Origin: Fusobacterium necrogenes
GTDB taxonomy: Bacteria; Fusobacteriota; Fusobacteriia; Fusobacteriales; Fusobacteriaceae
DNA: 64,000 nucleotides
Direction: 5' to 3'
Assembly: GCF_900450765.1 (NCBI RefSeq)
Contig: NZ_UGGU01000003.1
Coordinates: forward strand, 124,001-188,000
The translations under genes were made by a program, and so were the position numbers. The stretch's first letter is position 1. Each line of letters opens with the position of its first letter. The notes under the pieces are model-generated. The model was not told where the DNA came from. It searched no databases and saw only the letters and a program-made list of their open reading frames with translations. Below are positions 43,858 to 53,248 of the stretch, piece by piece.

Positions 43858-45012
43858 TTACTTTATATTTTCTACCCATTCTTGGTTATCTAAATACCAT
43901 CTAATTGTTTTTTCTATTCCTTTATCAAATGGAGTTTCTGGATACCAACCTAACTCCACTGCTATTTTTGTTGGATCTATTGCATATCTTGCGTCGTGTC
44001 CAAGTCTGTCTTGCACATATGATATTAAATTGTAATTGATATTTTCAATACCTGTTTTTAATATTTTTCTATATTCAGGTTCTTCTGTCATTATTTTAGC
44101 TATTGTATCTATTGTCAATTTTACTATATTGATATTTTTTTCTTCGTTAAATCCCCCAATATTGTAAATTTCTCCTAATTTTCCATTATTTATTACCATA
44201 TCGACAGCCTTATTGTGATCTTTTACAAATAGCCAATCTCTCACATTACTTCCATCTCCATAAACTGGAAGAGTTTTTCCTTCCAATATATTTTTTATAA
44301 TTAACGGAATCAATTTTTCTGGGAATTGGTACGGACCATAATTGTTTGAACATCTTGTAATATTGATAGGTAGTTTATATGTCTCAGCATAGGCCCTTAC
44401 TATCATGTCACCTGAAGCCTTTGATGATGAATATGGTGATCTTGGATCCAAAGGAGTTTCTTCAGTAAAGAACTTATCTCCATAAGTTTTTAGTTTATCT
44501 CTTCCCTCAACGACTTTTTTTACATTTTCATCAAGATGTAGAGCTTTAGCTTCTACATAATCTCTATTTAAAGAGCCATAAACTTCATCAGTTGAAATTT
44601 GGATATATTTTTTCCCTTCTTTATATATAGGATATCCATTTTCATCTCTTCCTATAGTCCAGTTGTCTTTTGCTACTTCTAATAAATTTTGTGTTCCTAA
44701 TATATTTGTTTCTAAAAAAACTTTAGGACCAAGAATACTCCTATCTACATGAGATTCAGCTGCAAAGTTAACTACATAATCTATATCATACCTTGCAAAG
44801 ATATTTTCAACTAGTTCTTTGTTAGCAATATCTCCTTTGACAAAATCTATTTTATTATGCTCAATTTCATCTTTTAAACTATCTTTATTTCCAGCATAAG
44901 TAAGCTTATCTAAGACTATTATTTGTATGTTATTTTCATATTTTTCAAGCATGTACTTTACGAAGTTTACTCCTATAAATCCGGCTGCTCCTGTGACTAA
45001 GTATGTTTTCAT
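43858..45012 (-). CDS. rfbB: dTDP-glucose 4,6-dehydratase
   Basis: 384 residues, extended short-chain dehydrogenase. VTGAAGFIGVNFVKY binds NAD, ISTDEVYGSL and YSSSKASGD give the catalytic Thr-Asp-Glu and YxxxK motifs, and RCSNNYGPYQFPEKLIP is typical of RfbB. It makes dTDP-4-keto-6-deoxyglucose for rhamnose. The next steps (RfbC-RfbD fusion) lie 10 kb away in the glycan cluster; RfbA is not in the window. Confidence 0.95.
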   Translation of the reverse strand: MKTYLVTGAAGFIGVNFVKYMLEKYENNIQIIVLDKLTYAGNKDSLKDEIEHNKIDFVKGDIANKELVENIFARYDIDYVVNFAAESHVDRSILGPKVFLETNILGTQNLLEVAKDNWTIGRDENGYPIYKEGKKYIQISTDEVYGSLNRDYVEAKALHLDENVKKVVEGRDKLKTYGDKFFTEETPLDPRSPYSSSKASGDMIVRAYAETYKLPINITRCSNNYGPYQFPEKLIPLIIKNILEGKTLPVYGDGSNVRDWLFVKDHNKAVDMVINNGKLGEIYNIGGFNEEKNINIVKLTIDTIAKIMTEEPEYRKILKTGIENINYNLISYVQDRLGHDARYAIDPTKIAVELGWYPETPFDKGIEKTIRWYLDNQEWVENIK

Positions 45013-45101
45013 ATTCCTCTCCTTTAGTTTTAAGTTTTATCTTTCGTTCATATTTTAACATTTTCTTAAAAAAAAAACAAATAGAATAATAGATATATAA
45101 C

Positions 45102-45181
45102 AAAAAACCACTGGTTTGCACCAATGGTTTCTTGTTGTTTGTTATCTAATATATAAAATATTTTGGGGAAAGATTTATTAT
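45102..45181 (-). ncRNA. Candidate small RNA, copy B of the CTTTCCCC family
   Basis: Read on the minus strand: TGTAAC (45220-45215), TTGTCA (45210-45205), TATTAT (45193-45188), then CTTTCCCCAA (core at 45172-45163), and a strong 11-bp terminator hairpin AAACCATTGGT/ACCAGTGGTTT with a T run (to about 45102). The predicted RNA is about 80 bases. Distances between all four elements equal those of copy A near 10.36 kb, and the bases around the core (AATAAATCTTTCCCCAA) agree. It lies between der and rfbB with no coding potential. Confidence 0.6.
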
Positions 45182-45239
45182 GGTTTAATAATATCATAGA
45201 ATTATGACAAAATTGTTACAGATTAATTATAAATTTGTA

Positions 45240-46562
45240 CTAATTCTCTCCAGTTTTCTTTTCGAAACTAATTAGGATAGGAGAACCATCAAAACCAAAA
45301 GCTTCCCTAAATTTATTTTCAATATATCTAGCATATGAAAAATGAACTAACTCTGGATAATTACAGAATAAAACAAATCTTGGAGGTGCAACAGATACTT
45401 GTGTAGCGTAATTAATTTTTACAACTCTACCTTTTCTTGTAGGTGGATTATTCATAAGTATAGCTTCTTTAAGTACTGTGTTTAAAATACCAGTAGATAT
45501 TCTTTTATTATATTCTTCAAATATTTGATCAGCTATTTCTAGAAGTTTTGTTGTTCTTTGTCCTGTTAAAGCTGATACAAACTCTATTGGAGCATAAGAT
45601 AGGAATGGTAACTCTGCATAAAGTTTTTCTCTCATCTTCTCCATAGTGTTAGATTGTTTATCTACTAAATCCCATTTATTAACTACTACAATTATAGGTT
45701 TTAACTCTTCAGCAGCTATTCCAGCTATTCTTTTATCTTGCTCACTTAGTCCCTCTTTTCCATCTAACATAAGTAAGCATACATCTGCTCTTTTTATAGT
45801 TTTGATAGCTCTAAGAACAGAGTAGTATTCTAAGCTTTCCTCTATTTTGGATTTCCTTCTAATACCAGCAGTATCTATTATCATATATTTTTTTTCATCA
45901 AATTCAATGATAGTATCAATAGCATCTCTAGTAGTTCCAGCTATGTCACTTACTATAGTTCTTTCTTCTCCAGCTAGTCTATTTACGAGAGAAGATTTTC
46001 CAGCATTAGGTTTTCCTATAATAGCAAGTTTTAAGACATCTTCTTCCTCTTCAGGAATATCTATTTTTTTAATCATATCTGTAACCATATCCAACATATC
46101 CCCAAGGTTTACCTTATGTCCTCCAGAGATTGGTATAAGATGTTCAAACCCTAATGCCCAGAAATCATATACATCATCTTGTTGCTCTAAGAAGTTATCT
46201 ATCTTATTTACACATAGAATGATTGGTTTATTTTTCTTTCTTAAGATATAAGCTATTTCTTCATCTAATGGGTTTACTCCACACTTACCATCAACAACAA
46301 ATAAAATCACATCAGCTTCATTCATAGCAACTTCTGCTTGTTGTTTAATTTTTGTCATCATAAAGTCGTTATTTCTCGGTTCAAGCCCTCCAGTATCCAC
46401 TACCACAAACTCTGTACCATTCCATTCTGTTTCTCTATAAAGTCTATCTCTTGTAACTCCTGGCATATCATCAACGATAGCCACTCTATCTCCTACTAGG
46501 TTATTAAATAAGGTTGACTTACCCACATTTGGTCTTCCAACTATTGCAACAATAGGTTTCAT
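45240..46562 (-). CDS. der: Ribosome assembly GTPase Der (EngA)
   Basis: 440 residues with two tandem GTPase domains: GRPNVGKST, DTGG and NKID in the first; GKPNAGKSS, DTAGIRR and NKWD in the second. A KH-like C-terminal domain follows (FCNYPELVHFSYARYIENKF). Der matures the 50S subunit and is essential in most bacteria. It begins 4 bases from the stop of the YgiQ-type gene, so the two are co-transcribed. Confidence 0.97.
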   Translation of the reverse strand: MKPIVAIVGRPNVGKSTLFNNLVGDRVAIVDDMPGVTRDRLYRETEWNGTEFVVVDTGGLEPRNNDFMMTKIKQQAEVAMNEADVILFVVDGKCGVNPLDEEIAYILRKKNKPIILCVNKIDNFLEQQDDVYDFWALGFEHLIPISGGHKVNLGDMLDMVTDMIKKIDIPEEEEDVLKLAIIGKPNAGKSSLVNRLAGEERTIVSDIAGTTRDAIDTIIEFDEKKYMIIDTAGIRRKSKIEESLEYYSVLRAIKTIKRADVCLLMLDGKEGLSEQDKRIAGIAAEELKPIIVVVNKWDLVDKQSNTMEKMREKLYAELPFLSYAPIEFVSALTGQRTTKLLEIADQIFEEYNKRISTGILNTVLKEAILMNNPPTRKGRVVKINYATQVSVAPPRFVLFCNYPELVHFSYARYIENKFREAFGFDGSPILISFEKKTGEN

Positions 46563-46565
46563 TTT

Positions 46566-48368
46566 TTACCTCCCTATCTTCTTTTCTCTATTATTATTAA
46601 ACTTTTTCTTTATTTGTTTAAAACTTGATTGTTTTTCATTTCCTGTATTTTTATTTCCACTTTTACCTTTTATATTTTTTTCTTGTGGTATAACAATATC
46701 TTTTTGTCTCTGCTTTCTTCCATTATCTTTTTCTACAAACATCTTTTTTCCAGTAAAAGGATTTATCTCTGTATAATACATAAGTGTCGAATATGTAGAA
46801 GGTGTTGGTGTAAATATTTGTACCTGTTCTGGATTAACTTTTAGCTCTGCAGAAGCAAATTTTTTCAAATCTAGCATATCTTTTTCATCGCAGCCTGGAT
46901 GAGCAGCTATGAGGTAATAAGTTAAAAATTGTTTTAATCCATATTTTTCATTTATCTTATAAAATCTATTTTTAAACTCTTTAAGAGGGGCTTTCCCATC
47001 TTTTCCCATCAGAGATAAAACCTTATCTTCTGTATGTTCAGGAGCTATTTTCATCTGCCCAGATACATGATCTTTTACTAATTCTTCAAGGTAAATTTGT
47101 CCACATTTACTATCGTCTAGAATCATGTCATATCTTATTCCGGATGCGATAAATATTTTTTTTATTTTATCTATTTTTTTTAATTTTTTTAAAAGATCTA
47201 TTTGTTTGCTATGATCTATTTTTAACGCAGGACATTTCTTAGGATAAAGACACCTTCTATCCGGACAAGCTCCTAGTTTTAATTTTTTTGTACATTCAAC
47301 TTGATACATATTAGCAGTGGGACCACCTACATCCGATATATATCCTTTAAATTTAGGAGCAGAGGCTATCTCTTTTATTTCTTCTACAATTGAATCCTCA
47401 CTTCTAGATACTACAGTACGACCTTGATGGATAGCTATAGCACAGAAGTTGCACTCTCCATAACAGCCTCTATGTGTAGTAACAGAGTTTTTAATTGTAT
47501 CAAGTGCTCTTACATTTCCCATTTTTTTATAATATGGGTGTACTTCTCTTTCAAAATCCATAGAGTATATCTCATCTAACTCATCAGAGGTAAAGTTTTC
47601 ACTAGGTGGATTTTGTATCAGATATCTATCTCCACATTTTTGATATAAGCCTTTAGCAGTTATTGGATCACAATTTATATAAAAATTATTAAAAGCATCT
47701 ATAAATTTGAATTTATCAGCCACACACTCTTCATAAGAAGGAAGTTCTAGATAGCTTTCGTTTTTATCTTTAGAAATATAACAAAGTCCTCTTATATTCC
47801 TCCATTCTCTTCCACCTTTTAAGGCTCTAGCTAGTGCTAACATAGATTTCTCACCCATACCATAAGATAAAATATCCGCCTTAGCATCAAAAATTATAGG
47901 TCTTCTAAGAGAGTTACTCCAATAGTCATAGTGGGTGATTCTTCTAAGGCTTGATTCTATACCACTTATTACTATTGGTATATTATAGTTTTTAAAAAAT
48001 CTTTTTATCAAATTTGTATAGGCTATTACAGCTCTATCCGGTCTTTTTATATTTTCTCCACCTGGAGTAAAATCATCTTGCTTTCTTTTCTTTTTTGTAG
48101 CTGTATAGTTAGCTACCATAGAGTCTACACAGCCACCAGATATTGCCCAGTAAAGTCTAGGTACTCCCAATCTTTTTATATCAAGATCACTATTTATATC
48201 TGGTTGAGCTATTATTCCTACTTTAAAGCCATGTTTTAGTAGCCATTTTCCTATGATAGCACTACCATTATATGAACTATCTATATAGGTATCACCTGAT
48301 ATTAAAATTACATCTAGATCTCCCCAGCCTAATTTTTTTACCTCTTCCATTGTAGTAGGTAAAAACAT
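46566..48368 (-). CDS. YgiQ-family radical SAM protein
   Basis: 600 residues, UPF0313/YgiQ type. The radical SAM cluster motif CxxxCxxC is CYGECNFC (near residue 303). The N-terminal part (GDLDVILISGDTYIDSSYNG) and the late FTPTPSTYSTLMYYTE are family marks. Residues after about 540 form a very basic low-complexity tail, common in this family. Its reaction is unknown. It is encoded just upstream of der. Confidence 0.9.
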   Translation of the reverse strand: MFLPTTMEEVKKLGWGDLDVILISGDTYIDSSYNGSAIIGKWLLKHGFKVGIIAQPDINSDLDIKRLGVPRLYWAISGGCVDSMVANYTATKKKRKQDDFTPGGENIKRPDRAVIAYTNLIKRFFKNYNIPIVISGIESSLRRITHYDYWSNSLRRPIIFDAKADILSYGMGEKSMLALARALKGGREWRNIRGLCYISKDKNESYLELPSYEECVADKFKFIDAFNNFYINCDPITAKGLYQKCGDRYLIQNPPSENFTSDELDEIYSMDFEREVHPYYKKMGNVRALDTIKNSVTTHRGCYGECNFCAIAIHQGRTVVSRSEDSIVEEIKEIASAPKFKGYISDVGGPTANMYQVECTKKLKLGACPDRRCLYPKKCPALKIDHSKQIDLLKKLKKIDKIKKIFIASGIRYDMILDDSKCGQIYLEELVKDHVSGQMKIAPEHTEDKVLSLMGKDGKAPLKEFKNRFYKINEKYGLKQFLTYYLIAAHPGCDEKDMLDLKKFASAELKVNPEQVQIFTPTPSTYSTLMYYTEINPFTGKKMFVEKDNGRKQRQKDIVIPQEKNIKGKSGNKNTGNEKQSSFKQIKKKFNNNREKKIGR

Positions 48369-48441
48369 AACATCACCTAACCTTTTATAATTTACCCTTT
48401 ATTTTATCATATTTTATAAAATTTTACGAATTATTTTTTAT

Positions 48442-48469
48442 AAAAAAATAGAGAGCCTAAACTCTCTAT
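48442..48469 (-). terminator. Terminator of AAA/PD-(D/E)XK copy 1
   Basis: ATAGAGAG and CTCTCTAT (minus-strand sense the same) form a hairpin, followed on the minus strand by a T run. The stem overlaps the stop codon of the gene. The same hairpin recurs at about 50205 and 51963. Confidence 0.75.
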
Positions 48470-50154
48470 TCGTAATGAAACTCTACCTCTTTTCCTCTAA
48501 AGGCTATTCCAATTTTTACTATGTCTATTACTCCTCTTTTTCTTAGCTCTGTTTCATATATCTTACTATCTATTTGTTTATGAGCTCTCTTAGCCAAGTT
48601 ACTTATTCTGCTATTTTTTCTAGTTGCCTTTATCTCTAATATATATTCCACTCCATTTTTATTCTTTGGCTCTAGTAAGATATCTGCTCTACCTAAGCCA
48701 CTTTCTTGTTCTGGAGTTACATAGAATTTATCCTGCATAGATGTCAAAAAGCCCAACATAAACATTTGGTATGGTACCTCTGAATAAGCTAGTTCATCTA
48801 CTTCTTTACCTTCCTCTTTTCTCATATTCAAAGTAGTATTATGAAAACTTATGCTCTCTAGCACCATATTTTGAAAAGCTATCTCAAAGGATTCTAAATC
48901 TTTAGTTAGTAGTGCCCTCTTTACATCATTTACATATCTTGTTCCTCTAAATACCATCTTGATAAAAGCATCTTTAAAGAATGTTCTTATCTCTTTATTA
49001 GGAATTTTGATTATATAATTTTTTCTATCTATCTTCTCTTTTATTGTCAGATATCCAGATGAGAGCATCAAGCTCCATATATCACTCTCTAACAGACTTT
49101 TTCCCATATCTAGTTCTAAGTCCACTGTTGTCTCTAACTCTTTTTCTTCAAAGAGTTTTTCTAAATCCTTGATTACCCTATCATCACTATTGGCTATTAT
49201 CTCCATAATTAGCGCATTTCCAGAGGTATTTATCCAGTATGATTCTAGTTCTTTTTCTTTGATATATTTTAAGATACTCAATGGATTGTAGACTTCTGTT
49301 CCTACAAAGTTATACCCATCATACCAAGCTCTTACCTCATCTAACTTGTACTCTATTCCATAGTATCTTAAGGCTTCCTCTACCTCAGCTTCTAATAGTC
49401 CAAAGTATTGAGAGTAAGATTTTTTTAATATTGTATAGTTCTCTATATTATTTAAATCAGAAAATATTCCTGCCTGTGTTACTCTAATTATTCCAGTTAG
49501 TACTCCCATCTGTAAGTATTCATTAGTTTTTAGTGCATCACCATAGAAAGCTCTCAAAAAATCTTTCATCTCTGTATAGTAACTTTTTTCAACAGCTGAA
49601 AGAATAGGAGAGTCATATTCATCTATTAAAAGAATTACCTTTCGATTATAATATTTATACAAAAGCGATGTCAAAAAAGATAGTGCTGTCTGCATTTCAG
49701 CTTGTCCACTTTCTTGACTAAGTAATCTTTGAAACTTTTTACTCTCCACCTCATTAAAATTAGAATTAATTATTCCATCAAATTGATTATATAGTTTAAA
49801 AATCTTTTCACTAATATTTTTGATAGCCTCACTCCAATTTGAAGAAGTAATTCCTTTCATACTGATAAATATAACTGGGTATTTTCCTTGCTCAGACATC
49901 ATAGGAGAGTTGGATATATATAGTCCATCAAAGAGTTTTCTATTTTCTTCTTTATTTTTTATATCAAAGAAATATCTTAGTGTAGACATACTTAAGGTCT
50001 TTCCAAATCTTCTTGGACGACAAAAGAGCTTTACCTCTGTCTTGTCAATTAGTAAATCTTCTATCAATTTGGTTTTATCTATATAGTAACAGTTTGTTTC
50101 TCTTATTTTTTTAAAATCTTCTACCCCTATTGGTAATCCTTTTAACATATCCAC
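48466..50154 (-). CDS. AAA-ATPase-like/PD-(D/E)XK nuclease protein, copy 1
   Basis: 562 residues. The PF09820-type N-terminus (GVEDFKKIRETNCYYIDKT, then CRPRRFGKTLSMS with the P-loop at about 45-55) is followed by Walker B VILLIDEYDSP (173-183). The C-terminus has the PD-(D/E)XK part: GLGRADILLEP and EYILEIKATRKN. Such proteins are abundant in Fusobacteria and Bacteroidetes; their role is not settled. It is nearly identical to the next gene except at residues about 98-191, so it belongs to a tandem duplication. An extended -10 promoter lies in front. Confidence 0.88.
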   Translation of the reverse strand: MDMLKGLPIGVEDFKKIRETNCYYIDKTKLIEDLLIDKTEVKLFCRPRRFGKTLSMSTLRYFFDIKNKEENRKLFDGLYISNSPMMSEQGKYPVIFISMKGITSSNWSEAIKNISEKIFKLYNQFDGIINSNFNEVESKKFQRLLSQESGQAEMQTALSFLTSLLYKYYNRKVILLIDEYDSPILSAVEKSYYTEMKDFLRAFYGDALKTNEYLQMGVLTGIIRVTQAGIFSDLNNIENYTILKKSYSQYFGLLEAEVEEALRYYGIEYKLDEVRAWYDGYNFVGTEVYNPLSILKYIKEKELESYWINTSGNALIMEIIANSDDRVIKDLEKLFEEKELETTVDLELDMGKSLLESDIWSLMLSSGYLTIKEKIDRKNYIIKIPNKEIRTFFKDAFIKMVFRGTRYVNDVKRALLTKDLESFEIAFQNMVLESISFHNTTLNMRKEEGKEVDELAYSEVPYQMFMLGFLTSMQDKFYVTPEQESGLGRADILLEPKNKNGVEYILEIKATRKNSRISNLAKRAHKQIDSKIYETELRKRGVIDIVKIGIAFRGKEVEFHYE

Positions 50155-50202
50155 ACCTCACTTTTCTTTTTTTATTTCTCATATATTATACCATAATATG
50201 AG

Positions 50203-50232
50203 TAAAAAAAATAGAGAGCCTAAACTCTCTAT
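50203..50232 (-). terminator. Terminator of AAA/PD-(D/E)XK copy 2
   Basis: The same ATAGAGAG/CTCTCTAT hairpin with a T run on the minus strand, overlapping the stop codon of copy 2. Confidence 0.75.
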
Positions 50233-51914
50233 TCATAGTGAAACTCTACCTCTTTTCCTCTAAAGGCTATTCCAATTTTTACTATGTCTACTACTCCTCT
50301 TTTTCTTAGCTCTGTCTCATATATTTTACTATCTATTTGTTTGTGCGCTCTCTTAGCCAAGTTACTTATTCTGCTATTTTTTCTAGTTGCCTTTATCTCT
50401 AATATATATCCCACTCCATTTTTATTCTTTGGTTCTAGTAAGATATCTGCTCTACCTAAGCCACTTTCTTGTTCTGGAGTTACATAGAATTTATCCTGCA
50501 TAGATGTCAAAAAGCCCAACATAAACATATGGTATGGTACCTCTGAGTAGGCTAGCTCATCTACTTCTTTACCTTCCTCTTTTCTCATATTCAAAGTAGT
50601 ATTATGAAAACTTATGCTCTCTAGCACCATATTTTGAAAAGCTATCTCAAAGGATTCTAAATCTTTAGTTAGTAGTGCCCTTTTTACATCATTTACATAT
50701 CTTGTTCCTCTAAATACCATCTTGATAAAAGCATCTTTAAAGAATGTTCTTATCTCTTTATTAGGTATTTTGATTATGTAATTTTTTCTATCTATCTTCT
50801 CTTTTATTGTCAGATATCCAGATGAGAGCATCAAGCTCCATATATCACTCTCTAACAAACTTTTTCCCATATCTAGCTCTAAGTCCACTGCTGTCTCTAA
50901 CTCTTTCTCTTCAAAGAGTTTTTCTAAATCCTTGATTACTCTATCATCACTATTGGCTATTATCTCCATAATTAGCGCATTTCCAGAGGTATTTATCCAG
51001 TATGATTCTAGTTCTTTTTCTTTGATATATTTTAAGATACTTAGTGGATTATATACCTCTGTTCCTGCAAAGTTATATCCATCATACCAAGCTCTTACCT
51101 CATCTAGTTTGTACTCTATTCCATAGTATTTAAGCGCTTGTTCTACTTCCATTTCAAGTAATCCAAAGTATTGAGAGTAGGATTTTTTTAATATTGTGTA
51201 GTTCTCTATATTATTTAAGTCTGAAAATATTCCTGCCTGTGTTACTCTAATTATTCCAGTTAGTACTCCCATCTGTAAGTACTCATTAGTTTTTAGTGCA
51301 TCACCATAGAAAGCTCTCAAAAAATCTTTCATCTCTGTATAGTAACCTTTTTCAACTGCATTAAGTAGTGGAGAATCATACTCATCTATTAAAAGAACTA
51401 CTTTTTGGTTATAGTACTCATATAAGAATTGTGTTAAAAATCTCAAAGAGCTTTTTATCTCAGCAATACTTCCTTCTTTTCTTGCTAATCTATTAAAAAC
51501 CTCTCTAGCATTTGGATTTAATCTCTCTTCTATAAAAAAATATCTATTGTATAGTTCATAGATTTTTACTTCTATATCTTTTATTACCTCTTCTAAATTT
51601 CTTCCAATAATTCCCTTCATAGTTATAAATATTACTGGATATTTTCCCTGTTCTGACATCATAGGGGAGTTAGATATATATAGTCCATCAAAGAGTTTTC
51701 TATTTTCTTCTTTATTTTTTATATCAAAGAAATATCTTAGTGTAGACATACTTAAGGTCTTTCCAAATCTTCTTGGACGACAAAAGAGCTTTACCTCTGT
51801 CTTGTCAATTAGTAAATCTTCTATCAATTTGGTTTTATCTATATAGTAACAGTTTGTTTCTCTTATTTTTTTAAAATCTTCTACTCCTATTGGTAATCCT
51901 TTTAACATATCCAC
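50229..51914 (-). CDS. AAA-ATPase-like/PD-(D/E)XK nuclease protein, copy 2
   Basis: 561 residues with the same motifs as copy 1: CRPRRFGKT P-loop, VVLLIDEYDSP Walker B, and the nuclease pair RADILLEP and YILEIKATRKN. Residues 1-97 are identical to copy 1 and those after about 192 nearly so. The block between them differs strongly (for example NRYFFIEERLNPNAREVFNR here against NQFDGIINSNFNEVESKKFQ), with shared ends. That pattern suggests gene conversion around a specificity-like segment or swapping with another paralogue. Confidence 0.88.
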   Translation of the reverse strand: MDMLKGLPIGVEDFKKIRETNCYYIDKTKLIEDLLIDKTEVKLFCRPRRFGKTLSMSTLRYFFDIKNKEENRKLFDGLYISNSPMMSEQGKYPVIFITMKGIIGRNLEEVIKDIEVKIYELYNRYFFIEERLNPNAREVFNRLARKEGSIAEIKSSLRFLTQFLYEYYNQKVVLLIDEYDSPLLNAVEKGYYTEMKDFLRAFYGDALKTNEYLQMGVLTGIIRVTQAGIFSDLNNIENYTILKKSYSQYFGLLEMEVEQALKYYGIEYKLDEVRAWYDGYNFAGTEVYNPLSILKYIKEKELESYWINTSGNALIMEIIANSDDRVIKDLEKLFEEKELETAVDLELDMGKSLLESDIWSLMLSSGYLTIKEKIDRKNYIIKIPNKEIRTFFKDAFIKMVFRGTRYVNDVKRALLTKDLESFEIAFQNMVLESISFHNTTLNMRKEEGKEVDELAYSEVPYHMFMLGFLTSMQDKFYVTPEQESGLGRADILLEPKNKNGVGYILEIKATRKNSRISNLAKRAHKQIDSKIYETELRKRGVVDIVKIGIAFRGKEVEFHYE

Positions 51915-51962
51915 ACCTCACTTTTCTTTTTTTATTTCTCATATATTATACCATAATATGAG

Positions 51963-51997
51963 TAAAAAAAATAGAGAGCCTAAACTCTCTAATCTTT
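51963..51997 (-). terminator. Third copy of the family terminator, ends the membrane protein transcript
   Basis: TAGAGAG and CTCTCTA with flanking A and T runs; on the minus strand it follows the 301-residue membrane protein gene. It is the upstream boundary of the duplicated region. Confidence 0.65.
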
Positions 51998-52057
51998 TTT
52001 TGTAGTTTAAATTATCTTTTTTCTTTTTTATTAATTAAAAAATTTTTAAATATTGTA

Positions 52058-52963
52058 TCATTTATCATTTTTATTACTTTTTATTTCAATTTTAGAAAAA
52101 TTTCGATATTCTAAAGTTAATCCATCAGAATTTTTTATTTTATATTTTTTTGTATCTATTATTAAAGTTTCTAATCCATTATTTTCTGTAATTTCACCAT
52201 CTGCTACAATCAATTTCCCATCTTTTTTAGATAAAACTACTTCAATTTTTTCATTATCAATTAATAATTCATAGCTTCTTTTCCATTCTGATTCATTAAA
52301 AATGTCTTTAAATATATATATAAATAAAATTACTCCTAATATTACAATGAGCAATTTAAAAAATTTTTTCAAATATTTCGTTGAAAATCTGTAAAATAAA
52401 AATAATACAGAATTAAGTATTATAAAAAAATGAAAGGTTTTTTCATAAAATTCTTTAGATAATTTTAAAGCTATGGCCTGTATTTTTTCTGAAAAAAAGT
52501 GTGTCAAACTATCAGCTAGAATAAAATAATAAAAAATTCCTAATAATCCACCTATTAATACTACATATAATAAAGAAAAAAATAAACTAAAACTTTTTAT
52601 ACCTCTAATAATTTTCTTCCTATTTTTATTTTTTATACTTTTTCTTTTTAAAAATAGAATAATATTTTTTAAATCCTTTATTGATGTAGTTATCTCTAGA
52701 AAAAAACAGTTATAATATAAAGTTAAAATAATAAAAGCTAAAACTATTTTTTTTAATACTCTATAGATATCTAATTCCTTATACTCACTTGGAATCATAT
52801 AAAAATTGGTAAAATTTAATTTTTCAAATGTTGTAAGCATCAACACAAATATAGGAGTTAATAATAGTAATATTTCTAACCATGTTTTTAAATCTTCTTT
52901 GTTTTTACAAATTTTTTTTAAATTTTCTTTTAATCTACCTTTTAAAGTTTTTAGTTTTTCCAT
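52058..52963 (-). CDS. Hypothetical membrane protein
   Basis: 301 residues. After a basic start come about five hydrophobic segments (for example TWLEILLLLTPIFVLMLTTF, VLKKIVLAFIILTLYY, LFFSLLYVVLIGGLLGIFYY, FHFFIILNSVLFLFY, LLIVILGVILFIYIF), then a hydrophilic beta-rich tail of about 80 residues (IEVVLSKKDGKLIVADGEIT). No family is recognised. Its upstream region (about 53060-53110) resembles the promoter region of the two AAA genes, with TGATATAAT as the -10, so the three may be expressed alike. Confidence 0.65.
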   Translation of the reverse strand: MEKLKTLKGRLKENLKKICKNKEDLKTWLEILLLLTPIFVLMLTTFEKLNFTNFYMIPSEYKELDIYRVLKKIVLAFIILTLYYNCFFLEITTSIKDLKNIILFLKRKSIKNKNRKKIIRGIKSFSLFFSLLYVVLIGGLLGIFYYFILADSLTHFFSEKIQAIALKLSKEFYEKTFHFFIILNSVLFLFYRFSTKYLKKFFKLLIVILGVILFIYIFKDIFNESEWKRSYELLIDNEKIEVVLSKKDGKLIVADGEITENNGLETLIIDTKKYKIKNSDGLTLEYRNFSKIEIKSNKNDK

Positions 52964-53102
52964 ATTATTTACCTCTCTACTGCTATTTTAATAGTACATT
53001 CATCATATTTATTGTTTTAATATTTTATCTTTTTAAAAATATTCTAATATATCTATATCTCTCCTTTTCTTTTGTCTTTCATATATTATATCATAGTATT
53101 TA

Positions 53103-53140
53103 TAAAAAAATAGGAAGCAGTGTATCTCTACTCCCTATTT
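53103..53140 (-). terminator. Terminator of the surface-glycan gene cluster
   Basis: Minus strand AATAGGGAG and CTTCCTATT enclose a 13-base loop and run into TTTTTT. It lies about 110 bases after the Wzx stop and ends the long minus-strand operon. Confidence 0.7.
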
Positions 53141-53248
53141 ATAATTTATAATGCTAAAATATCTATTTTTTGGTGTTTGTTACTTTCTAAAAATATTCTA
53201 TCCATATGATATTCAGTAGCAGAATTTACTACAGAATATACTTCTATT

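Larger units (their letters stand above)
48442..51990. repeat. Tandem duplication of a 1.76-kb AAA/PD-(D/E)XK gene unit
   Basis: Two adjacent units, each with promoter region, gene and terminator hairpin, lie 1760-1763 bases apart. The promoter and leader (from the ATG back to the upstream hairpin, about 75 bases) are identical in both. The coding parts are nearly identical except for one block in the middle of the ATPase domain. The difference in gene length is one codon. Confidence 0.9.

Noticed and set aside
48442-51997. Recurrent ATAGAGAG hairpins as a CRISPR or mobile repeat
   Set aside because: Only three copies, spaced by whole genes, each acting as the terminator after a gene; explained by the tandem duplication.
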